A stretch of 64,000 nt of DNA, taken from Miscanthus floridulus (Eukaryota; Streptophyta; Magnoliopsida; Poales; Poaceae). The notes below the pieces were generated by a model, which saw only the letters and a program-made list of their open reading frames with translations, had not been told where the DNA came from and ran no database searches. A program made the position numbers and the translations under genes. The DNA is taken from assembly GCF_019320115.1 (NCBI RefSeq), contig NC_089589.1:22034580-22098579 (forward strand), read 5' to 3'. Below are positions 9,703 through 21,979 of this stretch, in pieces (position 1 is the first letter of the stretch; each line of letters starts with the position of its first letter).

Positions 9703-12173
9703 TGACCCCCGCCCCCGTCCTCCTCCCCTGTGCCTGTGCCCGCCCCCGTCCTCCTCTCCCTTGCCCGCGCCCCGCCCCCATGCTCCTCCGGTGCCCCGTC
9801 CCTGGAACCCTAGCGCCGGCCACTGAGAAGTCTCGCGCCGCTGCCGAGCTCCTCCGCGCTGGGCCCCGTCCCTAGAACCATTGCTCCAGCTGCCGAACTC
9901 CTCCACGTTGGGCCCCGTCCCCGGAACCCTAGCGCCGGCCGCCGACACCAAGGGCCGCCGTCGCCCCCGCTGACCTTACTGGTACTCTACTGCCTACACT
10001 CTATAGCTTGATGCAAATTTTTTGATATGTGAAAGTTTTTTGGGATGGCTATCTAGTGGGATATTTCTCCCTGTCTGTTACTATGGCAGACATGGAGTTC
10101 TTGTCCTCTGTTTGTGCATAACCTTACAATATACTCTGATAAATTAAGGCCAGCTAAACTATAGATAGATGTGTGGTTTCTGCATGAGAAATGTAATTGG
10201 ATGTTTGCAAAACTGGGAAAACTGTTCTCAGGAAATCAGGTTTTGTCCTTCTGTTTGTTGTAAATCCATGAATACTATATTAACCATGCTATGACACATA
10301 GCTAATGACCTGAAGCAAGTTAATGATGATGTACCGAACAGTATAGGCGGATTGGCCATTTTGCAGAATGGACATAACTGCTTGTGCCCTGTTAGCAAGC
10401 ATCCTAGTACGAGTTTCTGAACATGCAACAGTTGCAGTCTAAGAATCACATTGTTTGGTTCCATGTTTGAAAAGCCATAGCTTGTAGTTGTCAATTGTCA
10501 TGCTTGGTTTCAAGCTGCAAGTGCTAGCTGCTAGCAGAATATGTTTTCTGACACAAAATTTAACAATGTGGATCCTCCCTCTTTGATTTGCAGCACTGTA
10601 AGCTTAGTGCAAAAAAATAACGTGCTTAGGTCTATTACTTCCCCAACCTTATTTAGGATGTGCGTTTGACATAAACAAGCTAGAATACTTTACTTATCAA
10701 AGTGAAACTGTTATGAGGTGCTTTCTGCTGTCGAGGTTACAGGTTTTCTTTCCTCAAAATCGTCTAGTGTTTGTCCATAGAAATATGTTGGTCTGAAGAA
10801 TGGTCTATGCGTCTCTGTTTCTGTCCAGCTTGACCTGCTGTGAACAAGGGGTATAAGCATATGGAATATCATGTTTTCGTAGTGAAAATAAACAATCTCA
10901 CATTGTGTTTTTTCTAGTGGCACAGTTAGACTAATTTTATAATGCTGATAATTCATAAACTTGACTCAGATGTGTACCTACAGTTACATCTTCTATAATT
11001 CATTTATATTTGAATATTGATATGGCCAAAATTGTACAGGATATAGTAAACTCCTTTTGGAATGGACGGCTGAAAATTGTACAGGATAAACTACACTTGG
11101 TGAATTTTGAATTGCTATACTACTGATCTATGATGCTTTTGCTGAACCGTAGCATTTGAATTCAATTCTTTTTGCTGCCTATGATGCCAAAGAAATTTGT
11201 GACAAAATTCTAAGCATATACCACTGCCTATGATGCACCTTGCCTTTAAACTGATCACATGCTAAAGTTGTGAGAATTTTGAGATGAATTGGTCACTCTG
11301 CTGCAATTTTGCCAAATTTGATATAATTTTGGTGGTGGTGCTACCTATTTCTCTACTTAATCTATTCCTATACTGTCTGCTACTACTGTCCTCCTATACT
11401 ACTGCTATACTACTGTTGTATACTACTACTAGTATACTACTACTAGTATACTACTACTAGTATACTACTACTAGTATACTACTTTCTAGTAGTGTACTAC
11501 TACTACTGCCTACTACTTTCTAGTAGTATACTACTACTAGTATACTACTACTACTGCCTACTACTACTCCTTCCTCCTCTACTCCCTCCTCCTCTACTGC
11601 CTACTCCTCTACTATGCTCTTGCCGACTAAATTGAGCAGTTCCTCTACTACTCTTACTCTTACTGACTAAATTTGATTGAGCTGTGATGGAGGTTTATTG
11701 CTGCCTATGTTGCCAAACAAACTTTTGAGTTGTATAGCTCTTACTCTACTCCTCTTACTCTACTCTACTCTACTCTCACCTCCTCTAGTCTTCTACTCTA
11801 TCTTGATGGCCGAAGGACTTAGCCCTTTGGGGCCGAATTTTGAAACTATCTTGATGGCTTTTGTTTGGTATTTGCAATGATGATTCTTTTCACTCTTCTA
11901 AGCTGAGGCAGTGGCATATGCAATGATGTGAACCCTTTTATGCTGAGGCAGTGGCGATGATGATCGAGTGCCCCCGCTAAACTAGGATGGCTTGTATACC
12001 AGATACAAGCAACCAGTTTAAAAGCGATGTGATGACTATGGGGCAAATCTGAGCCAACTACTACTACTTTACTACTCTAGTACTACTCTACTTTACTACT
12101 CTAATACTACTCTACTTTACTACTCTATAACTGTGTCTATACAACTGAAATATGTATTCATTGTAGCTTTCCA
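9703..12173 (+). other. GC-rich leader and probable long 5' intron of the A1 second gene
   Basis: About 270 bp of CpG-rich sequence ending near 9970 is followed by AT-rich, intron-like DNA with no sustained frame up to the ATG at 12174. A donor-like GGTACT occurs at about 9980 and an acceptor-like TTGTAG at about 12163-12168. The same layout (array, TATA, GC-rich exon, long AT-rich intron with CTA repeats) recurs in A6. Confidence 0.4.
11392..11570. repeat. CTA/TAGTA microsatellite
   Basis: Repeated TATACTACTACTAG units, partly palindromic. A weaker CTACTTTACTACT array continues at about 12057-12125. Confidence 0.85.
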
Positions 12174-13969
12174 ATGGCGGAGGAACCGATAAGCGAATGG
12201 TGCGACCCTACCCCTAGTGCATCATCATCAACTAGCCTCGAGAGCCACGTGTCCGTGACCCCGAGGCCAACAAAGAAACATCGTACAGAGGACGAAGATG
12301 ATCCGACCTACCAACCGAGGGACGACAAAGTTGAAAGTGCGCGGTCTCCAAACCCTGAACAGATGCCGGTGGTGCCTCGAGAATTGAATTTCGAGGAGGA
12401 ACAAGTCGGGGACAAAGAACCCCCGCTCCATCTCCAACCACTTCAGGCAAGTCTAGGGGTCAGAGGACAAAGTTGAGAAGGGGGGAACATGGGAGGCACC
12501 GGAGGGAAATCCACGGCGAAGTCCATGTGATCCATGAGGTGGGACCAGAGGGAAACCCGTTGTCGCCACCCATGGTCCTTGCCAAGTTCAGCAACCAGGT
12601 GGCATGTATAGTCAAGGACAAGGTGGAGATCACTTGGGAGGACTGGAACAATGTCTCGGTCGACTACAAGACACATATCTGGGGTGAGGTGACGAGGAGC
12701 TTCCATTATCCCGAGGACGCCGATCTGAACAAGTGCGGGGAGTGGGTCATGCACGTGGCAGGAAGAGCCTTTAGAAACTTCAAGTCCATGCTGACCAGGT
12801 ACTACCTGAAGCTAGGCAAGTCACCCTGTGTCAAATACACTATGGTGAAGGAACATCACTGGGAAGAGTTCTGCAAACAAAGAACAACAGAAGAAGCAAA
12901 GGCAAAGAGCGCCAAGTTCAGCGCACTCGCGAAGAAGAACCTACACCCCCACCACTTGGGCATGACTAGGTTTGCTGGTAAGAGGCCCTAGTGGCGGGAG
13001 GAAGAAAGGGCTAGAGCTGCCGTCGGGCTTCCCGATCCATACGATGGTGTAGACTTGAGGGCTAAGGACTTCATCTACGCCTGCAAGCCAAAGAAGCTCA
13101 AGGAGGGCGCGAGCAAGTTCAATGAGCCCAAGTTCGAGGAGGTGGAGAGGGCTGTCATCGAGGCCGCTAAATCCAAGGACAGCTTCGAGGTTCGCAGGGG
13201 CCAGGACTTGCTGACCCTGGCACTAGGAACCCCCGAGCATCGTGGCCGTGTCTGTGGCATGTCGTCGAAGATGAGCTGGAACTCAGTGGAGTCATGGCAA
13301 TCCGACGCTGCCACATACCGGTCAAGACAGAGGTACAAGGAGGGCATCTTTCAGAAGGGCTATGATCAAGGTGTGGCCGAAATGATCAGCCGGTCCATAA
13401 AAGAAGCCTTCTCGAGCAATGACCCAGATATGGTGTCAATGAGGTCACAGATGCTTCGCCAGGCTGGCATGGCCGTGCCTCAAGTTCCACAAGGGCAGAC
13501 ATAAGGGCAGCCACTGCTGATGATCGAGGATAGCCCAAGGCACCTCGTCGACGCCATCCGGGAACCCATGCGCGTCCAACTCACGATCCCGTTCGGTAGG
13601 GCAAAAAGGTTGACCGTGGGTGAGGGTTACATGCACCCCAAAGAAGATATCAAAGATTTCAACCAAGACCAGATCCCTGCCAACTATGCTGCTGTGATAC
13701 TTACATGGTATGCGACCGAATACGAAGAATTTTAAATGGAATATCCAAATGCAGAAGGGGTAACGATCCTTGGAGCTGCCTTGGGTTCCGAAGTCCTGTG
13801 GAACAAGGATGACATAGAGATCATTCTCTCAACGCCAACTTCTACGCTGACGGCGACACCAGCATCATAACCATCCGTTGTCGGATCTTGTCCCCCTGAT
13901 GATCCGGATCACGGCGACGGCGATGACGAAGGCAATGGTGGGGATGACAAGGGAAGGAACTCACCCCAA

Positions 13970-14248
13970 GGCACAAGCCCTCACCCTCGTTCTCCTCCTC
14001 CAACAACAAGTCCATCTCCACCTCCCGGCAGTCCGTCTAAGGGCACGAGCAAAGCATCGGGAGGCACAAGCCCTCACCCTCGTTCTCCTCCTCCAACAAC
14101 AAGTCCACCTCCACCTCCCGGTAGTCCATCTAAGGGCATGAGCAAAGGACCGGGAGGCACAAGCCCTCACCCTCATTCTCCTCCTCCAACAACAAGTCCA
14201 CCTCCACCTCCCGGCAGTCCGTATAAGGGCACGAGCAAAGGACCGGGA
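13970..14248 (+). repeat. 93-bp tandem repeat, three copies, proline-rich linker
   Basis: Unit starts at 13970, 14063 and 14156; period 93 bp equals 31 codons. Each encodes the type GTSPHPRSPPPTTSPPPPPG followed by SPSKGTSKGPG. The unit keeps the frame of the second gene and separates the DNA-binding-like part from the protease part. Confidence 0.9.
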
Positions 14249-14446
14249 GGCACGAAGGAACCAGGGGCAAAGACACCGCCTGCTGCCATTGCGAGCACAA
14301 GCCACTGTCCTCCACCACCGGCGAAGACTAAAGGCGACCATGGGCAGCTCACATACTCACTTGAGTTCAAAAGGTATGGTAGCGGCGAGCATAATTTGCT
14401 AATAACTTTTCTTTGCCATAATATGGTACTAACATTTCTATCCCAG

Positions 14447-15853
14447 GCCGAGATCACCTTTCCATCTATTTCCTGAATCGGATGAATGCCCCGGCCATTA
14501 CGAGCATGGGAAGTTCATGATAACCAAGGCCCAACTCGTCGACGAGGAAAGGTGGGAGACAAGGAGGTCTCATCTCTGGTACATGGAAGCGGCAAAAGCT
14601 GGCCTACATAGTTTTCTAGTCAAGGTTGTGGCGGAGTACTTCCACTTGCCTGACAACGATGTAGAACTCCCCGTGGACTTCCACGACATGTACAGACTAC
14701 TGCGGGAACAAGACCTTGACATCGCCCAAGTCACCTTGTTCTCTATGTAAGTGATGAATTGCGAGTTTCACATATCACCTGCCTTTGAATCGGTCAAGAC
14801 TACTTATATATGCCACGATGGCTTGTCCTTGCAGGTTGATGGCCTATATATCCAAGGAACTAAAACTTGATGTTATCTATCTATCTCCAATGCATATTGC
14901 TCAAAGAATCATCATTGGTTACCACCTAGATGACAATCATCCAACCATGAAAGACTTGACTAAGCGACAGAGAGAGGCGCACAGGAAGAAACTGATGGAC
15001 AATGAGAAGTTGAACATTTCAAGATACATACTAGGAGCAATGAAGAAGATCAGGGGAAATGGGTGTATCCTAGCTGCCTACCACTTTGGGTAAGTCGAAG
15101 ACATGCCTGTAGAGATAAGTGGGTAGCTAGCTAGTATTATTATTTCTCGTCGTAACCTGTATTTTGTTTCAATGGCGCAGCCAAGGCCTCGAGGGTCACT
15201 GGGTTGCATTTATCATCTACCCTCAGGATGGCAGGGCCTGCGTATTTGATTCGTTGACAGTGCCAAACTTAAAAGGGTACAAGGCCTTTGAAGATTGCCT
15301 CAGAGTGTAAGTGACTGAACTGTCTTCTCATATGCGTTCTAATGCCCTGCCTAATACTAGTATATTTCGTATAGCGCTTATAAGGAGTATGTGAAGGATC
15401 CTGAATGCTATGATCGAAGAACAGAGAATTTTAAGGCTAAGCATAAGAACCACATCAAAATCAGACGCAACTTTCCGGTAAGTATTTGAAAGGTTTAATT
15501 ATGCTTTCCGTTCATATGCGTTCTAATGCCTATGTTGTAATGCTTGTGTATCGATCATGCAGTGTGCCAAACAACCGGTAGGATCACAAACCTGTGGCTT
15601 CTACGCCTGTGAGTTCCTGAGGGTGTGCAAGCAGTACAACAGCAGTTGGAGGGTGCTCAAGAATGGATTGAACTGGTCGAGAGACATGCAGAGCATCCAA
15701 CACAGCTTCAAGCAGACAAAGGCGGACATATGTAAGTTTGTCTTAGACAAATACGTGCTTGAAGGGGGCACGTTCTTCCATGAGAACAGCCCGCTAGCGA
15801 TTTTACCGGAGTACGAGAGGCTGAGGAAATGGCCCACGATGATGCGTCCGTAG
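14447..15853 (+). CDS. Ulp1-like C48 cysteine protease module of A1, five exons
   Basis: Exons 14447-14746, 14835-15089, 15181-15306, 15375-15477 and 15563-15853 join in frame through GTAAG-type donors and CAG/TAG acceptors; an upstream intron at 14374-14446 links them to the proline-rich region. The catalytic set is visible: His at 15197-15199 in EGHWVAF, Asp at 15248-15250 in VFDSL, Gln and Cys at 15587-15595 in SQTCGFYACEF. It ends MMRP with TAG at 15851-15853. This fold belongs to the SUMO-protease clan C48 that plant CACTA and Mutator elements often carry. Substrate unknown. The module is open over all five exons while the rest of the element is decayed. It could be part of a dead gene or still be expressed from a cryptic start. 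Confidence 0.8.
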
Positions 15854-16087
15854 GATTACACCTTAGCGCATGTATAACGACTTTAATATGTAAATGTAAT
15901 GAATTAACGATGACAAGAATGACTAAGTGAATGTATATATATGTATATTATCTCATGTGTAATGCCTGCATACTTTTTAAGTTTAATCTGTGGAATCTGG
16001 ATGTGATTTGAATTTGAATTTGAATTTATATGCCTGCTGTATTTTATTTGAATTTATATGCCTGCTGTATTTTTTTTAATTCAGGAA
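15854..16087. other. 3' flank of the C48 gene
   Basis: AT-rich sequence with a duplicated TTTGAATTTATATGCCTGCTG segment; presumed 3' UTR and terminator region. No gene seen. Confidence 0.4.
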
Positions 16088-16385
16088 ATAATTTACCGAG
16101 ACGGGCAAATAATAAAGCCCGCCATGGCTAATCAACATAACCGCGGCGGGCCACAAAAGGTGTCCGCCGTGGTAAAATAATTTACCGTAGCGGGCGGTGT
16201 AATGTGCCCGCCGTGGTAAAAGTATATTTACCGCAGCGGGCACGTTACACCGCCCGCCGCGGTAAATCGGTTAACCGCGGCGGGCAAAGCCGCCCGCCGC
16301 GGTTAAGCCACGATTTACCGTGGCCTCTAGGCCGCGGCGAACGGCTTTGCCCGCCGCGGGAAACCCAAATCGCCCGCCTCCAGTA
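16088..16385. repeat. A1 right subterminal repeat array
   Basis: Several inverted pairs of TTTACCGYRGCGGGC and its complement, denser than the left array, ending 17 bp before the right terminus. Confidence 0.85.
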
Positions 16386-16405
16386 AAGTTTGTGTGGTAG
16401 TGTCA

Positions 16406-19248
16406 CGCTCTGGCCACCGCGCCGCCATGCGCGCGGCCACGCCTAGCTGCAGCCCCACCTGGTACAATTACCGTGGCCCTAGCATTGTCCCGAGTCACTG
16501 GAGCTTGTACCGTGCCGCGCTGATCGTCTCCTCGCCGGAGCCGGCAAGCCACCGCCGCGGGGCCATTGTGCGCCGAGCCGCTGTCCACGTCGCTGCCGTA
16601 GCTAGGGCTCACCGCCGGCCACGCGACTTGCACCGGCCGATGCAGGGGACCGATCCCAACCCGATGGTGCCGGTCTCACCGTCGGAGACCTCACCGCCGG
16701 TGAGTTAGCGCCGGTCAAGCCGGTGCTCTGCTTCCTATGGCTGACCGGTGGGGCCGAGTTGACCTGGGGCCCGTGCGTCCGTCGCTCTGGGTGTATGGGC
16801 CGGGTGCACCTAGCGGTAGTTTTTAGTGTTTTTCATTTGATTCAAACTTCAAAAATTCATAACTTGAGCTATTGAAGTCCAAAAATGGTGAACCAAATTT
16901 TGTTAGCTTTGTCTTGCTGTGCTATACATGTCAGAGCTATAAAATTTTCTGTTTGACAACTTTATATACTGTTTTTATTTACCTAAAATGATACATTTTG
17001 CTTCCAAAAATGATAACTAAATCTATAGGTATCAAAAAAATTATGAAACCAATTTTCATGGTTTTCTAGTGACATGCTCTATGTATGAAAATTATGAAAT
17101 CTGTCGTTTGACACTAAAAGTGGGCCGACCTTGTTTAGGTTGAATTAGGTTTATGTTCATTATCCGTTTTATATATTTGTTTCATGTATTCAAATATGAT
17201 GGAAATTGTGTGGTGTACTAACTACAACTAGTCTACGCATCCTACTTGTTGCTTGCCCAATTTTTACCTTTTTATAAGTGGTTGACCATCAAGTTATGGT
17301 GTTTTGGAAACCTGGTGATGTGCTAATTATAACTAAAATTAAGATGTTAGGTGAATTACAATATTTGCCTTCTCTACCGAAGAAGAGATATGCACCTACT
17401 CAGTAAAAGATTTGATTTTTAAGCAACACCTTGTCACCTTCATATTGTTAATGCAACTCTAGTTTCCTATGTTATTAGGGCTACATGAATGCATCCTTAT
17501 TTCATATCATGACATCATTACCTTGCATCTTTTATGCATTCACTTTATTTATGCACCGCCTACATACATATAGGATCGGAGGAGGACATTCCAGTAGAGT
17601 ACGTGATCGTCGAGGAGGAGAACCCTCAGGAGTTGCCACCCGAAGGCGAAGGACAGGTCTCTAAACCACTTCTGGAGTGCCCGAACCACGGACCCTCCAC
17701 TTTTCGCTGAGGCAAGCCCTAGACATTTCACTTTCCTATCTATCTCTGCTTTAAATTACACTTGAGTAATGTTAAATTTAGTTATGCATTAAGTTGCTAG
17801 GTGTTGATTGGTAACCGTTGCTACATCTCGTACCTTGACCAGAAGAATATACAACCCTTCTAACTAGTGATAGACCGCTCTATGCTTATTTATGCTTAGA
17901 CCGATAGAAGTCGGGTGATTCCTGTCATCCGCAAGATATAGGCGGTCACATGTCCAATTGAGAAAAACCATGGAATCATACGGAGGTTAATAATTGGTGA
18001 CCAGGCGGGATCCTCGGTTGTTGTTGTAAATGTCTCAGGCTTGACCTATGTTTGATCCCGTTTGTGTCAATTAAGGACCGCTTCGTTGTTGGACCTTGGT
18101 TGAGATTGAATGTACCTTCACATAACGGCCGAATAACTCGTTCCGACTGTGAAACCGAATAGCTTGTTCGAGATGAGGCATTGGACCGTTAGCATTTCTG
18201 GGAGGAGAGTATTGAAGGAAGGAGACTGGTCCAAGATCATGTTTGCTATGGGCTACAGGCTTCGGGCATTTCATGTGAGGATGCAGGATCATGAGTTTTG
18301 CAAAACGGTCCAAACTCACCACCGAATAGAGTGAACGGTGACTCACGTGAGTGTTGCTAGCTCATGAGGGTGTGTGATACGGGCTTTACCCAACTGGTGT
18401 AATCGATTCGAATCGCCGTCTCTCCCGGATAGTGAGAAACTCATACCTTGCTCTAGCAGTCATAGTAACTACTTGGCATATGATTTTAGCAATTGAATCA
18501 TGATTGGTTACTATTCTCTATAAATGGGCACTATTCTTATAATTGATTACTATTCTCTATAATTCAGTTACATGGTGTAAGATAGTGTTGAAGTAGTTCT
18601 AAATAGCTCAATCTTGAACCCTGCAGCAAACATTTGAAAGTAAGGATTACTTTAGAAAGCTCTTTTGCAAAGTATTGCTATCCAACTCACCCCACCATAT
18701 ATATAGCCTTACATATCCTTGGAGTCTTTTATTTTGTTCTCTATCGGGTAAGTCTTACTGAGTACAATTGAGTACTCAGGGTTTTATTCCCTCCGTTACA
18801 GGTGACACTTTGTATGAAGGTTATTGTATCACTTGCTTTAGTCCCGCGGTGGACACCGATGAATAAAGGCCAATGGGCATGGTCGTACTCTATACTACTT
18901 TACTTTGCTTTTGTTGGAGGTGTTTGATAAACTGGCAATGTATTTAAACTTACGACAATAATGTAGTTTCAAAACTATGTGGCTTTCTTGTATCATATTT
19001 GAACTCGGTATTGTAATAAGTATTGTGAAATCAGTTTGTATCTTAAACTTCCGCTGTAAACTCTATGTATTATGATGTATGTTGTTTCCCTTAATCATGC
19101 ACGATCTTGGTTGTGAAGTTGATTTATTGAGACCCTTCGTGGTACTCAACGGACTACCGGGTTTATATAAGTGACGGTATGCGCGTGTCAACGTGTTTAA
19201 CGGGGACCGTCATACTTAATCTTATATGAGTTGGGTGGTTCTGTCACA
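16406..19248 (+). other. Right part of the split solo LTR
   Basis: Starts with GC-rich sequence related to 4061-4377 and then becomes AT-rich. It ends GTGGTTCTGTCACA just before AGGAC. No gag or pol reading frame is present; frames here are short and unsupported. Confidence 0.6.
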
Positions 19249-19303
19249 AGGACCATATCTCATCCCGTTGCGTCCTCAAACTAAACACATGCATAGTAAA
19301 CCT

Positions 19304-20530
19304 CACTACCCTAGTTTTCGACATCACTGCCGGTTCAAAATCCCCCTTCACTGTCAAATTTTGAACCGGCAGTGGCATACCGGCAGTGATGCTCGCTGGC
19401 TACTGCTGTCGGTACTTCACCCGACAGTGATAAGGTTTAGAAAAATAAAAAAAAGCAATCCAACAAGCATGCTGGCTGGAGCATGCTCGTTACCGCCGTT
19501 GCCACCACCATGCTCGCTGGCTACCGCCGCCACTACATCAAGCATTTCATCCAAGAAAAAAATTCATGCATCACAGACAAAGGATGGATTCAACACATCA
19601 GAAAAACTCATCCACAAATCGATTCGTGCATCGCAGATGAAGGAAAAGGGTTCAATACATCACAAATCAACCCATCCACAAATCGATTCGTACATCACAG
19701 ACAAAGGAGTAGGGTTCAACAAAAAAAAATCATCTACAAATTGATTCACACAACATAGAAGGAGGGGAGGGGAGGCCAGGAGGGGGAGATTGGGGATGCC
19801 GCCGTGCAGGCCAAGTCACCGCAGACAGCAGGAGGGGTAGGCCGCAGTTCCACTGCAGGTCCGGCACAGCTCCTCCGCAGGTCTAGCGCAGGTCCACTGC
19901 AGCTCCTCTCCACACCATAGATGTAGCACCCCTTGAGCCCCCTTCGGCACCTAGAAACCACGCACGGTGTGCCGCGCGAAGAGGCAGGCCATCAGGAAGG
20001 CGCAATCTACGAACGGAGAAAAGGAATAAAAAGCGAGGACGAGGATAGGCCAAGGCGACTCACCTCGGAGGCGTTTGCGGCGTCTTTATCCATGTCGTCG
20101 TGGCTTGCGCGGCGGATGGGACCTTCGACTCCAGCGCATGCGCTCTAGGCCTCGCTACCGGAGCGCACGCCAGCCAGCTACTGCTCATGGCCGCAACGGA
20201 GGAGAGGAAAGTGTGGAGACGTGGGGAGATCTGGGGAGGAGGAGATAGTCTGTCGGGCTTGGGAGTTGGGAGGCGTGCGGAGTTAACTAGAATGGATAAA
20301 ATTTTTGGGTCCGGGAGTATGGATCAGTGTCGGTTTGGTAATTCAATCGACAGTAAATAGACAGTACTGCCGATTTGTATTAACAATCGGCAGTGATGTG
20401 GTCATTCAATGTCGGTTTTAGCCTACCTCAATCATTTTCTCGTTTTCAAGCTCGGAAGCATACATCACTGTCGCTTCTCACAAATCCGACAGTGATAAGG
20501 CCGGCAGTGATGTCCAAATCTATAGTAGTG
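19304..20530. mobile_element. Non-autonomous CACTA A3 (CGGCAGTGAT family), 1227 bp
   Basis: Left end CACTACCCTAGTTTTCGAC and complement of right end CACTACTATAGATTTGGAC, both continuing into ATCACTGCCGG. CCT flanks both ends (19301-19303 and 20531-20533). Subterminal units are GGCAGTGAT and its complement. The interior holds a GC-rich 550-bp block with no recognisable domain. Confidence 0.85.
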
Positions 20531-20533
20531 CCT

Positions 20534-21001
20534 TGCACTATTCATTTTGATCTGGACTGTGAAGGCACAAGATCTTGCGTTACAACATTCTTGCTGCTTC
20601 AGGGAGATAGAGATAAAAACGTGCACGCGGACAAATTAAATAAATTCAGATCTGCCGACAACTTGTGAATGAGTCAAGCTATATATATCTGCTATACCTT
20701 TATGTCTTTGAGACACACCAAGACGCAGTGCGTAAACCGGTAAGCTGTCAATTTTAAAGTGCTTACCTTCCCATGTTACATGGCTGTCTCCTTTACTCTA
20801 TCCGTTATCTTTTGTTGTTCCTCAGTTTCTTCAAAGGTTTTGTGTCCCCATTATAGCTACAAGGACTTGCAACCCTATCTGGTGTGACTGGTTTATCCAT
20901 CGATAATGACACCAGCAATGCATGCATCACCATGCATGGAAGAAGTTGATGGATGCATTATGAAAACCTAATAAAAAGAGGTGAGGCGTGTCTTCCTCTC
21001 A
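20534..21001. other. Intergenic stretch, no supported gene
   Basis: No domain, sustained frame or repeat end was seen between A3 and A4. Confidence 0.5.
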
Positions 21002-21004
21002 TGG

Positions 21005-21976
21005 CACTACGTAAAAAACGGTTTTTAGCAACGGGACAAATTTTTTGTAGGGGCGACGGGTGATGGAGCTGCCCCTACAGTGGCGTGCTCGGGAGCCCAG
21101 ACACCAGCCACCCCTACAAATAGAACAGTAGGGGCGGCTGGTGATACGAGCCGCCCCTATAAATGCCCCCGTATAAATACCTCCGATTTGTAGGGACGGC
21201 TCACTCACCAGCCGCCCCCGGCGTTGCTATTTGTAGGGGCAGCTGGTGATTGAGCCGCTCCTACAAATGCCCCCGTATAAATACCTCCGATTTGTAGGGG
21301 TGGCTCAATCACCAGCTGTCCCTACAAATGACCCATATATAAAACAACTACAGCACCTTCTTCCTTCTCGGGTCACTCACTCTAACCCGTAAAAGAAAGG
21401 TGGGGAGGCCTTGGACACCTCCCAAAAAATATTCTACTAAGGGGGAAGGTTTTGGTCTCAAATCATTTGGTGGAGAGGTTGTAGAAGGTAAGAAAATGCT
21501 ATTCCACACTTTTTTTTGAAGTTTTAATGGTTGGTTAGTGAGTAATTAAAGTTTTATTTTTCTCTCTCTTCTATGGTGCTTGAGCTATTTATGAAGCAAA
21601 TTAGACCCAAGTTTTAAATGTACTAGGGTAAATTAGGGAGGCGAACAAGATCATACCCTTATTAGGTAGGGTAAATTCGGCAACACAAACGTTGGATGGA
21701 ATACGCGGAAACAAATAGTGTTCTGGTCGAATTTGAATTGTAAATTTAAATTTTTTTTTGCTGGAAAATGTATTGTATGGACGATTTTAGATTAAACCGC
21801 CCCTATAAACAGGTATTATAGAGGCGGTTGTGCCCCTACAAATCGATTTGTAGGGGCGGCCTGAGAACCGCCCCTACAAATGTATGATTTGTAGAGATGG
21901 TTTGGTAGGGGCGTTTGACCAAACCGCCTCTACAAAGGATTATGAGCCGCCCCTAAGAATGGTTTCTGTAGTAGCG
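21005..21976. mobile_element. Non-autonomous CACTA A4, deletion derivative of the A6 family, 972 bp
   Basis: Left end CACTACGTAAAAAACGG is shared with A6. The right end reads GTAGCG where GTAGTG is expected. TGG flanks both ends (21002-21004 and 21977-21979). Subterminal units TTTGTAGGGGCGGC and complement match A6. It keeps the TATA-like ATATATAAAAC at 21335-21345 and the leader GGGTCACTCACT through GAAGGTAAGAAAATG, which is also found in A6 at 54650-54780, but has lost all transposase coding sequence. Confidence 0.85.
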
Positions 21977-21979
21977 TGG

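Larger units (their letters stand above)
12174..15853 (+). pseudogene. A1 second gene: TNPA/Transposase_24-like region joined to Ulp1/C48 protease
   Basis: Starts MAEEPISEWCDP with an acidic low-complexity segment. After a frame change near 12430 it reads GKSRGQRTKLRRG and the plant Transposase_24 (Ptta/En/Spm) region: RAFRNFKSMLTRYYL, WEEFCKQRTTEEAKAKS and HHLGMTRFAG, then a helical stretch with SYRSRQRYKEG-like residues. In-frame stops lie at about 12989-12991, 13502-13504 and 13733-13735. A proline-rich repeat (13970-14248) links to the C48 module. In the family this protein binds transposon DNA or aids transposition; the protease role in CACTAs is unproven. The stops indicate a decayed N-terminal half unless introns remove them. 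Confidence 0.75.
4378..16402 (+). mobile_element. CACTA transposon A1 (CGGCGGGC subterminal family), 12 kb
   Basis: Left end CACTACTACAGGAATC; the complement of the right end is CACTACCACACAAAC. The trinucleotide TCA flanks both ends (4375-4377 and 16403-16405), the expected 3-bp CACTA duplication. Subterminal arrays of TTTACCGCGGCGGGC paired with its complement lie at 5049-5205 and 16088-16385, with a third array inside at 9561-9690. It carries a TNP2-type transposase gene and a second gene with Transposase_24-like and Ulp1/C48 parts, both on the plus strand. The transposase frame is broken, so the copy is probably not autonomous. A small CACTA (A2) sits in its left end. Confidence 0.9.
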
